From the NCBI GenBank assembly GCA_900319245.1, contig ONNQ01000004.1:62001-126000 (forward strand): a stretch of DNA of 64,000 bases. Reading direction: 5' to 3'. Positions 10,092 through 17,933 of this stretch are shown here, piece by piece (positions within the stretch are counted from its first letter, which is position 1; every line of letters begins with the position of its first letter). This DNA comes from an uncultured Lachnospiraceae bacterium (GTDB lineage Bacteria; Bacillota; Clostridia; Lachnospirales; Lachnospiraceae). The notes under the pieces are model-generated. The model saw only the letters and a list, made by a program, of their open reading frames with translations, did not search any database and had not been told where the DNA came from. The position numbers and the translations under genes are program-made.

Positions 10092-11579
10092 ATGGATATC
10101 AATACAAACAACGCCTTTTGCGAATTAATGGCGATCCGCGGAGGATCTAAGACGTCTGAAGCGGGTTCCGCTCTGACGGCAGCTGCAGAAGTGACGGTCA
10201 GCGGGCAGGATCCCTTCTTCCCTTCCCCTTTTAAATTCGGGGAGACGGCGGCAGGGGTGCTGGCGGCACGAGCTGTAGCAGCTAATGATCTGTGGGAACT
10301 CAGGACAGGCCGCAGACAAAGCATCGAACTATCCGTAGAAACGGCAGCAGCTACCTGCCTTGGCGGAACTGCGCAGACACAGTGCAAAAACAGCGATGGA
10401 ATCTACGAGGGAATTCAGGCTTCCGAGGCCCTGCAGCATATGGTTTCCATCACACAGCCTTGGAAGTGCGCGGATGGAAGATGGTTCCTTCCCCACTTTA
10501 ATCTCCCCCATCTGGAGAAAAAGGTGTTGGACGTGCTTGGACATGACGGCGTCCCCTGTGAGGGCACACCGGAAGCAGTCGCGGAAGCTGTCTCCAAGTG
10601 GAACAGCGAGGACCTGGATCGGGCGATCTATGAGGCAGGTGCTACGGGCGGAATTGTGTTTACACAGGAAGAATGGCTGCAGCATCCGCACGGAAAGCAC
10701 CTCGCCTCTCTTCCGGTCGTCACGATTGAAAAGATCGCTGATTCAGAGCCGATCCCGCTGCCTGCAATTACTGAGGTAGACGGCAATGCACAGCCGCTCT
10801 CCGGTGTCAAAGTATTGGAATTGTGCAGGATTATGGCAGGCCCGACTTGCGGCATTTCCCTTGCAGAGCATGGGGCAGACGTGCTGATGGTCACAGCGCC
10901 GCAGCTTCCCCAGGTTCCCAATTTCGTTCGCGATGTCAGTCACGGAAAGCGAAGCTGCTTCCTGGATTATACGGTGCCGGAGGACAGTCAGAAGCTTCAC
11001 GAGCTTGTGAAAGACGCGGATATATTCCTGGAAGGATATCGCCCCGGTTCCATGGAAAAGCATGGATTTGGTCCGGAAGATCTGCTCAAAGACAAGAAAG
11101 GTCTTATTTATGTGAGCGTGGACTGCTTTGGTCCGGGCGGTGTGTATTCAGACCGCGCAGGCTGGGATCAGGTTGCGCAGGCAGTGACCGGAATTGCAAT
11201 CACAGAAGGCGAGCTGGAAAAGGCAGGACAGCCTAAGCTGACGCCTGTCTATGCATGCGACTTCCTGACCGGATTTATGGGCGCGTTCGGCGCCATGGTT
11301 GCGCTTAGACGCCGCGCTCTTGAAGGCGGCTCCTATGTGGTGCGTGTTTCCTTATGCCAGTCGGCTATGCTCTTACAGAGGGAAGGCCTCGTGACCGGAT
11401 TTGAAAACGCACCTGGTAAGCTCGATGCGCAGACCTTTGAGTCGCTGGCGGTGTGCGATGACGGCACAATTTACGGAGATCTTAAAACGCTAGGCCCGGT
11501 CATCCGGATGTCGGAGACCAATCCCAGGTGGAACGGGACTACGCCGGAACTCGGTAGCAGCGAGGCGGCGTGGTGGTGA
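10092..11579 (+). CDS. Class III (CaiB/BaiF-type) CoA-transferase family protein
   Basis: Family III enzymes move CoA between carboxylic acids through an aspartyl-CoA intermediate. The start at 10092 has GGAGG five bases upstream; the ATG at 10080 lies before that site. The second half carries the family's hallmark N-terminal pattern, LSGVKVLELCRIMAGPTCGI followed by LAEHGADVLMV, then GKRSCFLDY and DIFLEGYRPGSMEKHGFGP. The first 230 residues are a diverged copy of the same fold, so this is one of the longer two-part members (about 495 residues against 400). Substrate unknown. Regulation by the divergent LysR protein is plausible. Confidence 0.8.
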   Translation: MDINTNNAFCELMAIRGGSKTSEAGSALTAAAEVTVSGQDPFFPSPFKFGETAAGVLAARAVAANDLWELRTGRRQSIELSVETAAATCLGGTAQTQCKNSDGIYEGIQASEALQHMVSITQPWKCADGRWFLPHFNLPHLEKKVLDVLGHDGVPCEGTPEAVAEAVSKWNSEDLDRAIYEAGATGGIVFTQEEWLQHPHGKHLASLPVVTIEKIADSEPIPLPAITEVDGNAQPLSGVKVLELCRIMAGPTCGISLAEHGADVLMVTAPQLPQVPNFVRDVSHGKRSCFLDYTVPEDSQKLHELVKDADIFLEGYRPGSMEKHGFGPEDLLKDKKGLIYVSVDCFGPGGVYSDRAGWDQVAQAVTGIAITEGELEKAGQPKLTPVYACDFLTGFMGAFGAMVALRRRALEGGSYVVRVSLCQSAMLLQREGLVTGFENAPGKLDAQTFESLAVCDDGTIYGDLKTLGPVIRMSETNPRWNGTTPELGSSEAAWW

Positions 11580-11609
11580 AAATATGAGAATACGACCTCT
11601 ATGAGAAAT

Positions 11610-11665
11610 GACCTCTGGGGCAATTTGTCGACAGCTGTCTCCAAATTACCCCAGAGGTTGTTTTC
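11610..11665. repeat. Intergenic hairpin built from two inverted DKLPQRS-type repeat units
   Basis: ACCTCTGGGGCAATTTG (11611-11627) is complementary, with one mismatch, to CCAAATTACCCCAGAGGT (11641-11658). Each arm is the same core found inside gltD and pyrG, here in opposite orientations, forming a long stem with a 13-base loop. It is followed by TGTTTTCT, so it may now act as the terminator of the CoA-transferase gene. A partial third piece (GACCTCT) lies at about 11594. Confidence 0.85.
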
Positions 11666-11760
11666 TGCTATTCTTGCCGCTGTTGAATATGTACACCTGT
11701 AGGTGTATAATTGATGACGTAAGGACAAAACAGGTACAGCGATCACGGACGGATTAGCAT

Positions 11761-12435
11761 ATGAAAAAAACAATCTATCATGGCTCTGACCACATTATAG
11801 AAGTTCCAATATTTCATGGTGGCAAGCCGCACAATGACTATGGATACGGCTTTTACTGCACGGAGAGCCGCACAATGGCCAAAGAGTGGGCTGTGTCAGA
11901 GGAGCATGACGGTTATGCGAACGGCTATGAGCTGGATTTGGATGGGCTAAAGATCCTTCATTTAAATCAGGGCTATCCCATACTCACATGGCTTACAGTA
12001 CTTATTCAGAATCGGACGTTTAATATAGATTCACCACTTGCTGCAGAAGTTTCCCGATATCTGCAGAAGAATTTCAGTGTGGATACTACAGTTTATGATG
12101 TGATTACCGGGTACCGGGCAGACGACAGTTACTTCTCCTTTGCGCAGGATTTTTTAAGTGGCACGATATCGTATGAACAACTTCAAAAAGCAATGTATTT
12201 AGGAGAACTCGGAGAACAGATTGTACTTGTCAGCCGCAATGCCTTTTCAGCAATTCGGTACATTGGATGTGAGAAAGCACTTCAGAGCGAATGGCTCTTG
12301 AAGAAGGTTGAGCGAGACAGACGTGCGCGAAATGAGTACCTGCATTCAGACAGAATGAGCTATCGGCGGGGAGAACTGTACGCAGTGACCATCTTGGACG
12401 AAGAGATCAAACCCGATGATCCTCGCCTGCTATGA
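11761..12435 (+). CDS. DUF3990-like protein, probable ADP-ribosyltransferase-fold toxin
   Basis: 224 residues beginning MKKTIYHGSDHIIEVP, with the motif HNDYGYGFYCTE and KEWA shortly after. This pattern (H-G-S, then D-x-G-x-G-F-Y-x-T) is that of DUF3990, a family related to ADP-ribosyltransferase folds and commonly encoded beside small antitoxin-like genes in Clostridia. The next gene encodes an XRE-type DNA-binding protein in the same direction, 86 bases on. The toxin role is inference; the family motif is seen. Local base composition is more AT-rich than in the preceding block, compatible with a mobile accessory pair. Confidence 0.7.
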   Translation: MKKTIYHGSDHIIEVPIFHGGKPHNDYGYGFYCTESRTMAKEWAVSEEHDGYANGYELDLDGLKILHLNQGYPILTWLTVLIQNRTFNIDSPLAAEVSRYLQKNFSVDTTVYDVITGYRADDSYFSFAQDFLSGTISYEQLQKAMYLGELGEQIVLVSRNAFSAIRYIGCEKALQSEWLLKKVERDRRARNEYLHSDRMSYRRGELYAVTILDEEIKPDDPRLL

Positions 12436-12521
12436 GGAGAGTCGTGGAGGGCGATTCCATTCATTTGAAACCTCTCTCTTCGAGAGAGAATAACGTCCGA
12501 TATTGTATGGGAGGAAAGATT

Positions 12522-13160
12522 ATGCTGCATGCCTACGATGAAATATATGTTGCCAAAGCACAGACAGCGCTTGCACAAATGCTGCGCTATGCAGTAGAAG
12601 ATATGCATTATACACTCGACGAGTTCTGGGATATGTTTCTGATTTCCGGCATTGCGGATCTCTTTGGAAAGGGAGATTACAGGTTCATTGTCGGAAAATC
12701 CGGCGTGGAGACAGCGCAAGAGGTTGTGTGGAGGCTGACTGGCGAATGGCCGCAGACGGAACCTGTATTTCACCTCGACAAGAGTGCGACCTATTGGACC
12801 GGCTGGATCCTGGCGTGGTATCAGTGGTACTCCGGACAGAGCTTTCGAAGGATCAGCGAATTCCTGACCGCAGAGAAGGTGCGGGATATGTATTCTCCAT
12901 ACCACGAAATGGATCCATTGCACTTCGCTGAGGAGGCCGACAGGATTAGAAGACAGAAAGAGAGAACAACCAGACTGAGAATGTATCGGGAGCGCTTAGG
13001 AATCAGCCAGTCTGAACTTGCGCGGCGGAGCGGCGTCTCAGTAAGAATGATCCAGAATTACGAGCAGAGACAGAAAGATTTGCGCAAAGCGCAGACAATG
13101 ACAACCTGGATGTTGGCCAGAGCCCTGCGATGCACGGTGGAAGACCTGATGGAGTACTGA
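12522..13160 (+). CDS. XRE-family helix-turn-helix protein, probable antitoxin partner
   Basis: The start at 12522 follows GGGAGG with about eight bases of spacing; the frame continues upstream to 12432 without a site. The C-terminus is a clear XRE helix-turn-helix (RLGISQSELARRSGVSVRM, then IQNYEQRQKDL, about residues 155-185). The N-terminal part (FWDMFLISGIADLFGKGDYR, FIVGKSGVETAQEVV) resembles the conserved N-terminal module found in partners of ADP-ribosyltransferase-like toxins. It probably neutralises or represses the upstream gene. Its order (toxin first, antitoxin second) is common for XRE-linked pairs. Confidence 0.65.
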   Translation: MLHAYDEIYVAKAQTALAQMLRYAVEDMHYTLDEFWDMFLISGIADLFGKGDYRFIVGKSGVETAQEVVWRLTGEWPQTEPVFHLDKSATYWTGWILAWYQWYSGQSFRRISEFLTAEKVRDMYSPYHEMDPLHFAEEADRIRRQKERTTRLRMYRERLGISQSELARRSGVSVRMIQNYEQRQKDLRKAQTMTTWMLARALRCTVEDLMEY

Positions 13161-13184
13161 GAGAGGGAAGGTAATACGGATATT

Positions 13185-13991
13185 ATGATCAAACTATTCA
13201 TGACAAGCAGTCCAATGGGAGCATATAGAAGTGTGGAAGCACCTGCATTTAAAGGACTTGATCCGTCCAATGGCTTGGTGGACGAATTAAAGCACTATTG
13301 GAGAGAGGACTCGCGTTGCCTTCTAATTTCAGCTTTTCCCGACGAATACTCTGTAAACGACCGCATGAGAGCGGACTTCGAGAGAATTTTCAGAGAAACA
13401 GGGCTGTCACTGGAATGCATGGATCTGTGCGACAGACGAAATGGAAGAGAGTCCGTTTCGAAGCTGTCCCACTATGATATGGTGATCCTCGGCGGTGGCC
13501 ATGTGCCAACGGAGAAAGCTTTTTTCGATGAGATTGAGCTGCGGGATGCACTGCATGGAGTGAACGATCTGGAGGGCAACACACAGAATGGAGACAGCTC
13601 GGATGGACACAGCTGGGACGGGATCATTATGGGAATCAGTGCCGGCAGCATGAACTGCGCAGATCTAGTCTATGCGCAGCCGGAGATGCCAGGCGAAGCA
13701 GTAGATCCATCCTATCAGAAATTCATTCGTGGATTAGGACTCACAGATGTCAATGTCCTGCCGCATTATCAGGCCGTCAAGAATGACTGGGTCGACAGAA
13801 TGCGGCTGATGGAAGATATTACATATCCTGACAGCGTCGGAAGAACTTTTTATGCGATCGTGGACGGAAGTTTTGTACTGCAGACGGAGGGCCGGAAGGA
13901 GATCCGAGGAGAAGCTTATCGGATTTCTGATGGAAGGATAGAGAAAGTTTGTGAAAGGGGAGGCGTGTTGAAACTCTCTTCTCATAAGTAG
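13185..13991 (+). CDS. Peptidase S51 / dipeptidase E-like protein
   Basis: 268 residues with the class I amidotransferase-like fold of S51 peptidases: LLISAFP early, GGGHVPTE around residue 103, and the nucleophile elbow GISAGSMN around residue 150, where the serine is the expected nucleophile; a histidine in VLPHYQ is the likely partner. S51 enzymes cleave Asp-containing dipeptides. A glycine/serine/aspartate-rich stretch (about residues 128-143) between these motifs looks like an insertion. It lies 24 bases after the XRE gene with its own weak leader, so it may share its transcript. Confidence 0.75.
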   Translation: MIKLFMTSSPMGAYRSVEAPAFKGLDPSNGLVDELKHYWREDSRCLLISAFPDEYSVNDRMRADFERIFRETGLSLECMDLCDRRNGRESVSKLSHYDMVILGGGHVPTEKAFFDEIELRDALHGVNDLEGNTQNGDSSDGHSWDGIIMGISAGSMNCADLVYAQPEMPGEAVDPSYQKFIRGLGLTDVNVLPHYQAVKNDWVDRMRLMEDITYPDSVGRTFYAIVDGSFVLQTEGRKEIRGEAYRISDGRIEKVCERGGVLKLSSHK

Positions 13992-13996
13992 AACCA

Positions 13997-14034
13997 AAGA
14001 GTGCCGCAGGAGGTTGTCTTGCGGCACTCTTGAT
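13997..14034 (+). terminator. Hairpin terminator after the S51 peptidase gene
   Basis: AAGAGTGCCGC pairs with GCGGCACTCTT around a 13-base loop. The T-tract is short (TTGATTT), so it may be moderate in strength. Confidence 0.65.
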
Positions 14035-14179
14035 TTACTAATCAGAGGAAAGGAATCAGCTTCAACGGAAAGGAGAGGAACGAATGTGACGGCATCCTTT
14101 CCTCTTTCGTCTTGTCCCTTTTCTCGACCATGTAACGGCATACGAGGCCAGGGAAGATGCCAGAAAAATGAAAAGGTTG

Positions 14180-14185
14180 TATAAT
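14180..14185 (+). promoter_or_regulatory. Likely -10 element upstream of hsdM
   Basis: A perfect TATAAT lies 88 bases before the hsdM start. No good -35 is visible at 17 bases, so the assignment is tentative. Confidence 0.35.
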
Positions 14186-14272
14186 GACAACAGCACAAAT
14201 TCTGCTTTAATGAGACGATACTCTTTCAGCGAGGAATGAATATACAACATAACAGATGAGGGAGCAACAAAC

Positions 14273-15772
14273 ATGATTACTGGAGAACTGCGCAGCAAAA
14301 TAGACAGCCTATGGGAAATATTCTGGACGGGCGGACTGACCAATCCATTGGACGTGATCGAGCAAATGACGTATCTGATGTTTATCCATGATTTGGATGA
14401 TTCAGATAATCTTCGTGCCAAGGAAGCCGCCATGCTGGGACTTCCTTACAACACTTTTTTTGCCAGTGAAGTGCAGATCGGGGACCGAGTTGTCGATGGC
14501 AGCCAGCTGAAGTGGAGTGTCTTCCACGACTTTCCAGCGGCTAAGATGTACAGCACGGTTCAGGAGCTGGTATTCCCGTTTATCAAGAACCTGCATGGGG
14601 ATAAGGAGAGCGCCTATTCCAAGTACATGGGAGATGCTATTTTCAAAGTGCCTACGCCATTGATGTTGGACAAAATAGTGACAGCCATGGACAGCATTTA
14701 TGAGCAAATGGCGCAGCTGAAATCAGCGGACACACGCGGAGATATCTATGAGTATCTACTGTCCAAGATATCAACAGCGGGCGTCAACGGCCAATTCAGA
14801 ACGCCCCGCCACATTATCCGGATGATGGTAGATTTAATGGAGCCTAGAGCGGACGAGATCGTATGCGATCCTGCCTGCGGCACGTCCGGCTTCCTCGTGG
14901 CTGTCAGTGATTTTTTGAAAGAAAATCGCAAGCAGGAGGTTTTCTTCAACAGGCAGAACAAGAACCACTACATGAACAACATGTTCCATGGCTACGACAT
15001 GGACAGAACGATGCTCCGCATCGGTGCCATGAACATGATGACGCATGGCGTCGACAATCCTACAATTGAGTACCGCGACAGCCTGTCCGACCAGAACCCG
15101 GATAAGGACAAATACACGCTGATTCTGGCCAATCCGCCCTTCAAGGGAAGCCTTGACTATGACATTGTATCTACGGATCTTCTCAAGGTATGTAAGACCA
15201 AAAAGACAGAGCTTCTGTTCCTCACCTTGTTTTTACGGATGCTCAAAGTCGGCGGCCGCTGTGCCTGCATTGTTCCTGACGGTGTCCTGTTCGGATCATC
15301 GAAGGCACACAAAGCAATTCGGCAGGAAATCATTGAAACTAACCGCCTGGAAGCAGTAATTTCCATGCCGTCAGGCGTCTTCAAACCGTATGCAGGTGTA
15401 TCCACGGCTATATTAATCTTTACGAAGACCGGACATGGCGGAACTGATAAAGTCTGGTTTTATGACATGAAGGCGGATGGTTTCAGCTTGGATGATAAGC
15501 GCAGTGAAACCAAAGAGAATGACATCCCTGACATTATAAATCGCTTCCATAACCTCAAAGAGGAAGAAGGCCGCAAGAGAACCGACCAGAGCTTTATGGT
15601 GCCCAAGCAGGAGATCGTCGACAATGAGTATGATCTGAGTATCAACAAGTACAAAAAGACGGAATATATTCCGGTGGAGTACCCGCCGACGGAGGAAATC
15701 CTGGCAGAACTCCGTGACTTGGAGAAGCAGATTGCCAAAGAGATGGATGAGTTGGAGAAGCTGTTGAAGTAG
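14273..15772 (+). CDS. hsdM: Type I restriction-modification system, DNA methyltransferase subunit
   Basis: N6-adenine methyltransferase of a type I system; it works as M2S with HsdS and in R2M2S with HsdR. The 499-residue protein has the N-terminal HsdM helical domain, the AdoMet-binding motif DPACGTSGF (about residues 199-207) and the catalytic motif IV NPPF (about 286-289). GAGGGAG precedes the ATG. It is separated from hsdS by 614 bases that contain a type I toxin-antitoxin module, an unusual gap for subunits that act as one complex. Confidence 0.95.
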   Translation: MITGELRSKIDSLWEIFWTGGLTNPLDVIEQMTYLMFIHDLDDSDNLRAKEAAMLGLPYNTFFASEVQIGDRVVDGSQLKWSVFHDFPAAKMYSTVQELVFPFIKNLHGDKESAYSKYMGDAIFKVPTPLMLDKIVTAMDSIYEQMAQLKSADTRGDIYEYLLSKISTAGVNGQFRTPRHIIRMMVDLMEPRADEIVCDPACGTSGFLVAVSDFLKENRKQEVFFNRQNKNHYMNNMFHGYDMDRTMLRIGAMNMMTHGVDNPTIEYRDSLSDQNPDKDKYTLILANPPFKGSLDYDIVSTDLLKVCKTKKTELLFLTLFLRMLKVGGRCACIVPDGVLFGSSKAHKAIRQEIIETNRLEAVISMPSGVFKPYAGVSTAILIFTKTGHGGTDKVWFYDMKADGFSLDDKRSETKENDIPDIINRFHNLKEEEGRKRTDQSFMVPKQEIVDNEYDLSINKYKKTEYIPVEYPPTEEILAELRDLEKQIAKEMDELEKLLK

Positions 15773-15788
15773 ATTGAGATTTGCCGAG

Positions 15789-15973
15789 GTAACGAGGAGT
15801 GCGTGGACAAGGCGGCAGACGTCCGTCGGGAGCTTGCTCACGTAAGGATGTATGACGGCTTGGACACATAGTCCGACAGGACGCATGAGCATGAAGCCCG
15901 AAGGGCGAAATGCGAATGGCACGACGAGTACCTGAGGTAAGATTTGTGGCGTAACGAGGAGTGTGTGGACAAG
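15789..15973 (+). repeat. Pair of 23-bp direct repeats in the hsdM-hsdS gap
   Basis: GTAACGAGGAGTG followed by YGTGGACAAG occurs at 15789-15811 and 15951-15973. Between them (15812-15950) there is no convincing gene or hairpin; the sequence is rich in short GACG/CGTC words. The repeat may mark an old insertion or a duplication boundary next to the toxin module. Confidence 0.7.
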
Positions 15974-15998
15974 ACGTATTGTACGTCATACAAGACTT

Positions 15999-16027
15999 TT
16001 GACAGTCGAGAGGCTATGTGATAAGCT
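15999..16027 (+). promoter_or_regulatory. Promoter of the antitoxin-like RNA
   Basis: TTGACA (15999-16004) and TAAGCT (16022-16027) are 17 bases apart. Transcription would start about 16034, immediately before the GGTGCTGCC motif, and run into the terminator at 16080-16121. Confidence 0.6.
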
Positions 16028-16033
16028 ATAGTT

Positions 16034-16121
16034 ACAAAAGGTGCTGCCGATAGACGGTCAGCCCAATAACTGATTAGCTAAAATAGCCGCTCGCGTTTCT
16101 CAGACTGGGGCGGCTATTTTT
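16034..16121 (+). ncRNA. Putative RNA antitoxin convergent with the small holin-like toxin
   Basis: A predicted RNA of about 90 bases lies between a good promoter and a strong terminator on the plus strand, and holds no reading frame. It overlaps the 3' end of the toxin gene on the other strand, so the two RNAs would be complementary over the terminator stem. Near its 5' end it carries GGTGCTGCC followed by CGGTCAGCCC. The toxin mRNA has a matching 5' segment (GGTGCTGCC, then GGCGGTTAGCCC, complement of about 16300-16326). This convergent plan resembles Fst/RNA II and TxpA/RatA type I modules. The function is inferred from layout. Confidence 0.6.
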
Positions 16122-16122
16122 G
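16080..16122. terminator. Bidirectional terminator shared by toxin mRNA and antitoxin RNA
   Basis: AAAATAGCCGC pairs with GCGGCTATTTT around an 18-base loop, flanked by A-run and T-run, so it can stop transcription from both sides. The toxin's stop codon lies in the stem. Confidence 0.8.
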
Positions 16123-16221
16123 CGTGTTCGATTTGTCAGATCTATCCTTGCCGAGATTGTAACCGGCAATGAAACAGGTTAAGCCAAAGCTTAGCACTGC
16201 AATCATGTCAATTACTCCCAT
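16114..16221 (-). CDS. 35-residue holin-like type I toxin
   Basis: Reads MGVIDMIAVLSFGLTCF, then IAGYNLGKDRSDKSNTQK: a short N-terminus, one hydrophobic segment and a charged tail, the form of the small membrane toxins annotated as putative holin-like (TxpA/Fst type). AAAGGAGG sits eight bases before the ATG, much stronger than typical for a random ORF of this size. The gene is antisense to the RM operon, between hsdM and hsdS, and convergent with the putative RNA antitoxin. Such peptides depolarise or damage the membrane when their RNA repressor is lost. Sequence support for the gene is good; toxicity is inferred. Confidence 0.75.
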   Translation of the reverse strand: MGVIDMIAVLSFGLTCFIAGYNLGKDRSDKSNTQK

Positions 16222-16334
16222 AGCTCAGCCCTCCTTTCTATTGGATTCCCTGTAAGGTTTTCTATATGAACGGAGGGTCACAGTCCCTCCGAAGAGGGCT
16301 AACCGCCTACCGAATATGGCAGCACCTAAGATAT

Positions 16335-16363
16335 ATGATAACAAACGGACGTTCGAATATCAA
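16335..16363 (-). promoter_or_regulatory. Promoter of the holin-like toxin gene
   Basis: On the minus strand TTGATA (16363-16358) and TATCAT (16340-16335) are exactly 17 bases apart. This gives a toxin mRNA with a leader of about 105 bases, which contains an inverted repeat (GGAGGGAC/GTCCCTCC-like, about 16272-16292) able to hide or pace the ribosome binding site. Confidence 0.65.
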
Positions 16364-16386
16364 GAAGGGGTTTTTAAGAGATAAGA

Positions 16387-17499
16387 ATGCAGTATACAAA
16401 GCTGAAAGATATTAACGAATATGTCAGTATAAGCATAAACCCAATGAAGTTACCAAATACAATGTTTGAGATGTATAGCGTTCCAATTTATGAGACTGGG
16501 CATCCAGAATATTTGAGTGGTAATGAGATAGGATCAAACAAAGTCATCGTTAAAAAAAATGATGTGCTACTCTGCAAAATAAATCCTCGGATTAATCGCG
16601 TATGGGTAGTCTCTGATGAATCAGAGCATCAGAGTATTGCTTCTTCAGAATGGATTGTCATTCGGAGTAATACATATAATCCTGAGTTTTTAGCATGGTA
16701 TTTTAGATGCCCAAAGTTCAAGAAACTGATGATCAGCGAAGTTACGGGTATTGGTGGATCATTGACAAGGGCGCAACCGAAAGCGGTTGCGGAGTATCCG
16801 GTACCAGTTTTGTCTATCGATGAGCAGGAAAAGATTGTTGGTGTTCTGAATAAAGTGAACAGTATAATAGGCGCTAGAAAGCGAGAACTTCAGAAGCTGG
16901 ACGAACTCATCAGAGCCCGATTTGTCGATATGTTTGGATCGATTCATGATAACAAATACGGATATGAAATACAGACAATTCAGGATGTATGCGAGCAAAT
17001 AAAGGATGGCACGCATCAAACTCCTACATACACTGAGGATTCGCTAAATGGATTTAAGTTCCTCTCGTCTAAGGATGTTACATCTGGGAAGATTGACTGG
17101 AATCATCTGAAATATATTCCAGAATCGCTACATACTGAACTATACGCAAGGATAGCACCTAAAAAGGGAGATTTGCTTCTTGCAAAGAATGGAACAACGG
17201 GAATTGCCGCTATAGTAGACCGAGATGAGATATTTGATATTTATGTTAGTTTAGCCCTTTTGCGGCCAATAGAAATTGACTCTATTTACCTTTGGGGGGC
17301 AGTAAATTCACAGGAGACAAAGGAACAGTTTGATGCAAGCCTTAAAGGAATTGGTGTACCGAATCTTCACCTTGGTGAGATAAAAAAGACGCGCATTATT
17401 GTTCCTCCAATCTTGAAACAGAAAGAGTTCGCCGCCTTCGTCGCTCAAGTCGACAAATCAAAACAAGCACATGAGTATTCTGGTAAATTAGCAGCTTAA
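16387..17499 (+). CDS. hsdS: Type I restriction-modification system, specificity subunit
   Basis: 370 residues with the two-fold HsdS plan: a first target-recognition domain (about residues 1-130), a conserved helical spacer (EQEKIVGVLNKVNSII, then RKRELQKLDELIRARFVDMFG, about 155-190), a second recognition domain (about 195-340) beginning with QIKDGTHQTPTY, and a short distal helix. It decides the bipartite DNA target of the system. The sequence is clearly more AT-rich than hsdM and hsdR, which is usual for horizontally shuffled specificity genes. The C-terminal helix ends early, soon after KEFAAFVAQVDKSKQ. No alternative hsdS or recombinase is in the window. Confidence 0.9.
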   Translation: MQYTKLKDINEYVSISINPMKLPNTMFEMYSVPIYETGHPEYLSGNEIGSNKVIVKKNDVLLCKINPRINRVWVVSDESEHQSIASSEWIVIRSNTYNPEFLAWYFRCPKFKKLMISEVTGIGGSLTRAQPKAVAEYPVPVLSIDEQEKIVGVLNKVNSIIGARKRELQKLDELIRARFVDMFGSIHDNKYGYEIQTIQDVCEQIKDGTHQTPTYTEDSLNGFKFLSSKDVTSGKIDWNHLKYIPESLHTELYARIAPKKGDLLLAKNGTTGIAAIVDRDEIFDIYVSLALLRPIEIDSIYLWGAVNSQETKEQFDASLKGIGVPNLHLGEIKKTRIIVPPILKQKEFAAFVAQVDKSKQAHEYSGKLAA

Positions 17500-17556
17500 A
17501 GCGGCTATGATATAGATAACTGTTCACAAGAGCATCAACACGAAGAGTGGAGAGTC

Positions 17557-17880
17557 ATGTTTGAGATATCAAAAGCAGATTGGAAGTTGTTCCGCGCAAG
17601 GCTTCCTGAGTGGCAAGAGAAGTATATGGAACGATTGACTAAGGAGTATATTGAGCTGTTGAGCTCGTCCGAGCCTGCATCTACTCGTTTCTGGGAACTG
17701 GAAAAGCGAATTAAGGAAGACCGAAGGCATCCGGGAGTCATTCTGGAAATGAGAAAATCTACTGCTGCTTGGAACATCGCCAATTTGGTGGCAGGAGACG
17801 TAATTACTTTAGACGATCTGGATGGATTCAGCCAGGATTTGATAGATGGCGTGAAATTAATGCTTAAACAATATTCTTGA
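17557..17880 (+). CDS. Small protein of unknown function inside the RM locus
   Basis: 107 residues, start MFEISKADWKLFRARLPEWQ, largely helical and charged, no signal peptide or membrane segment. It ends with a helical region (GDVITLDDLDGFSQDLIDGVKLML). It lies 57 bases after hsdS and 53 before hsdR on the same strand, and codon use is like its neighbours, so it is most likely a real member of the operon. Similar small ORFs occur in other type I loci, but I cannot assign a role; an accessory or modulator of HsdR is a guess. Confidence 0.7.
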   Translation: MFEISKADWKLFRARLPEWQEKYMERLTKEYIELLSSSEPASTRFWELEKRIKEDRRHPGVILEMRKSTAAWNIANLVAGDVITLDDLDGFSQDLIDGVKLMLKQYS

Positions 17881-17933
17881 TAGTGAGGAAGTATTAAGCT
17901 GCCTTCGCACAGTCTTTTGACAGGTGAATAAGC

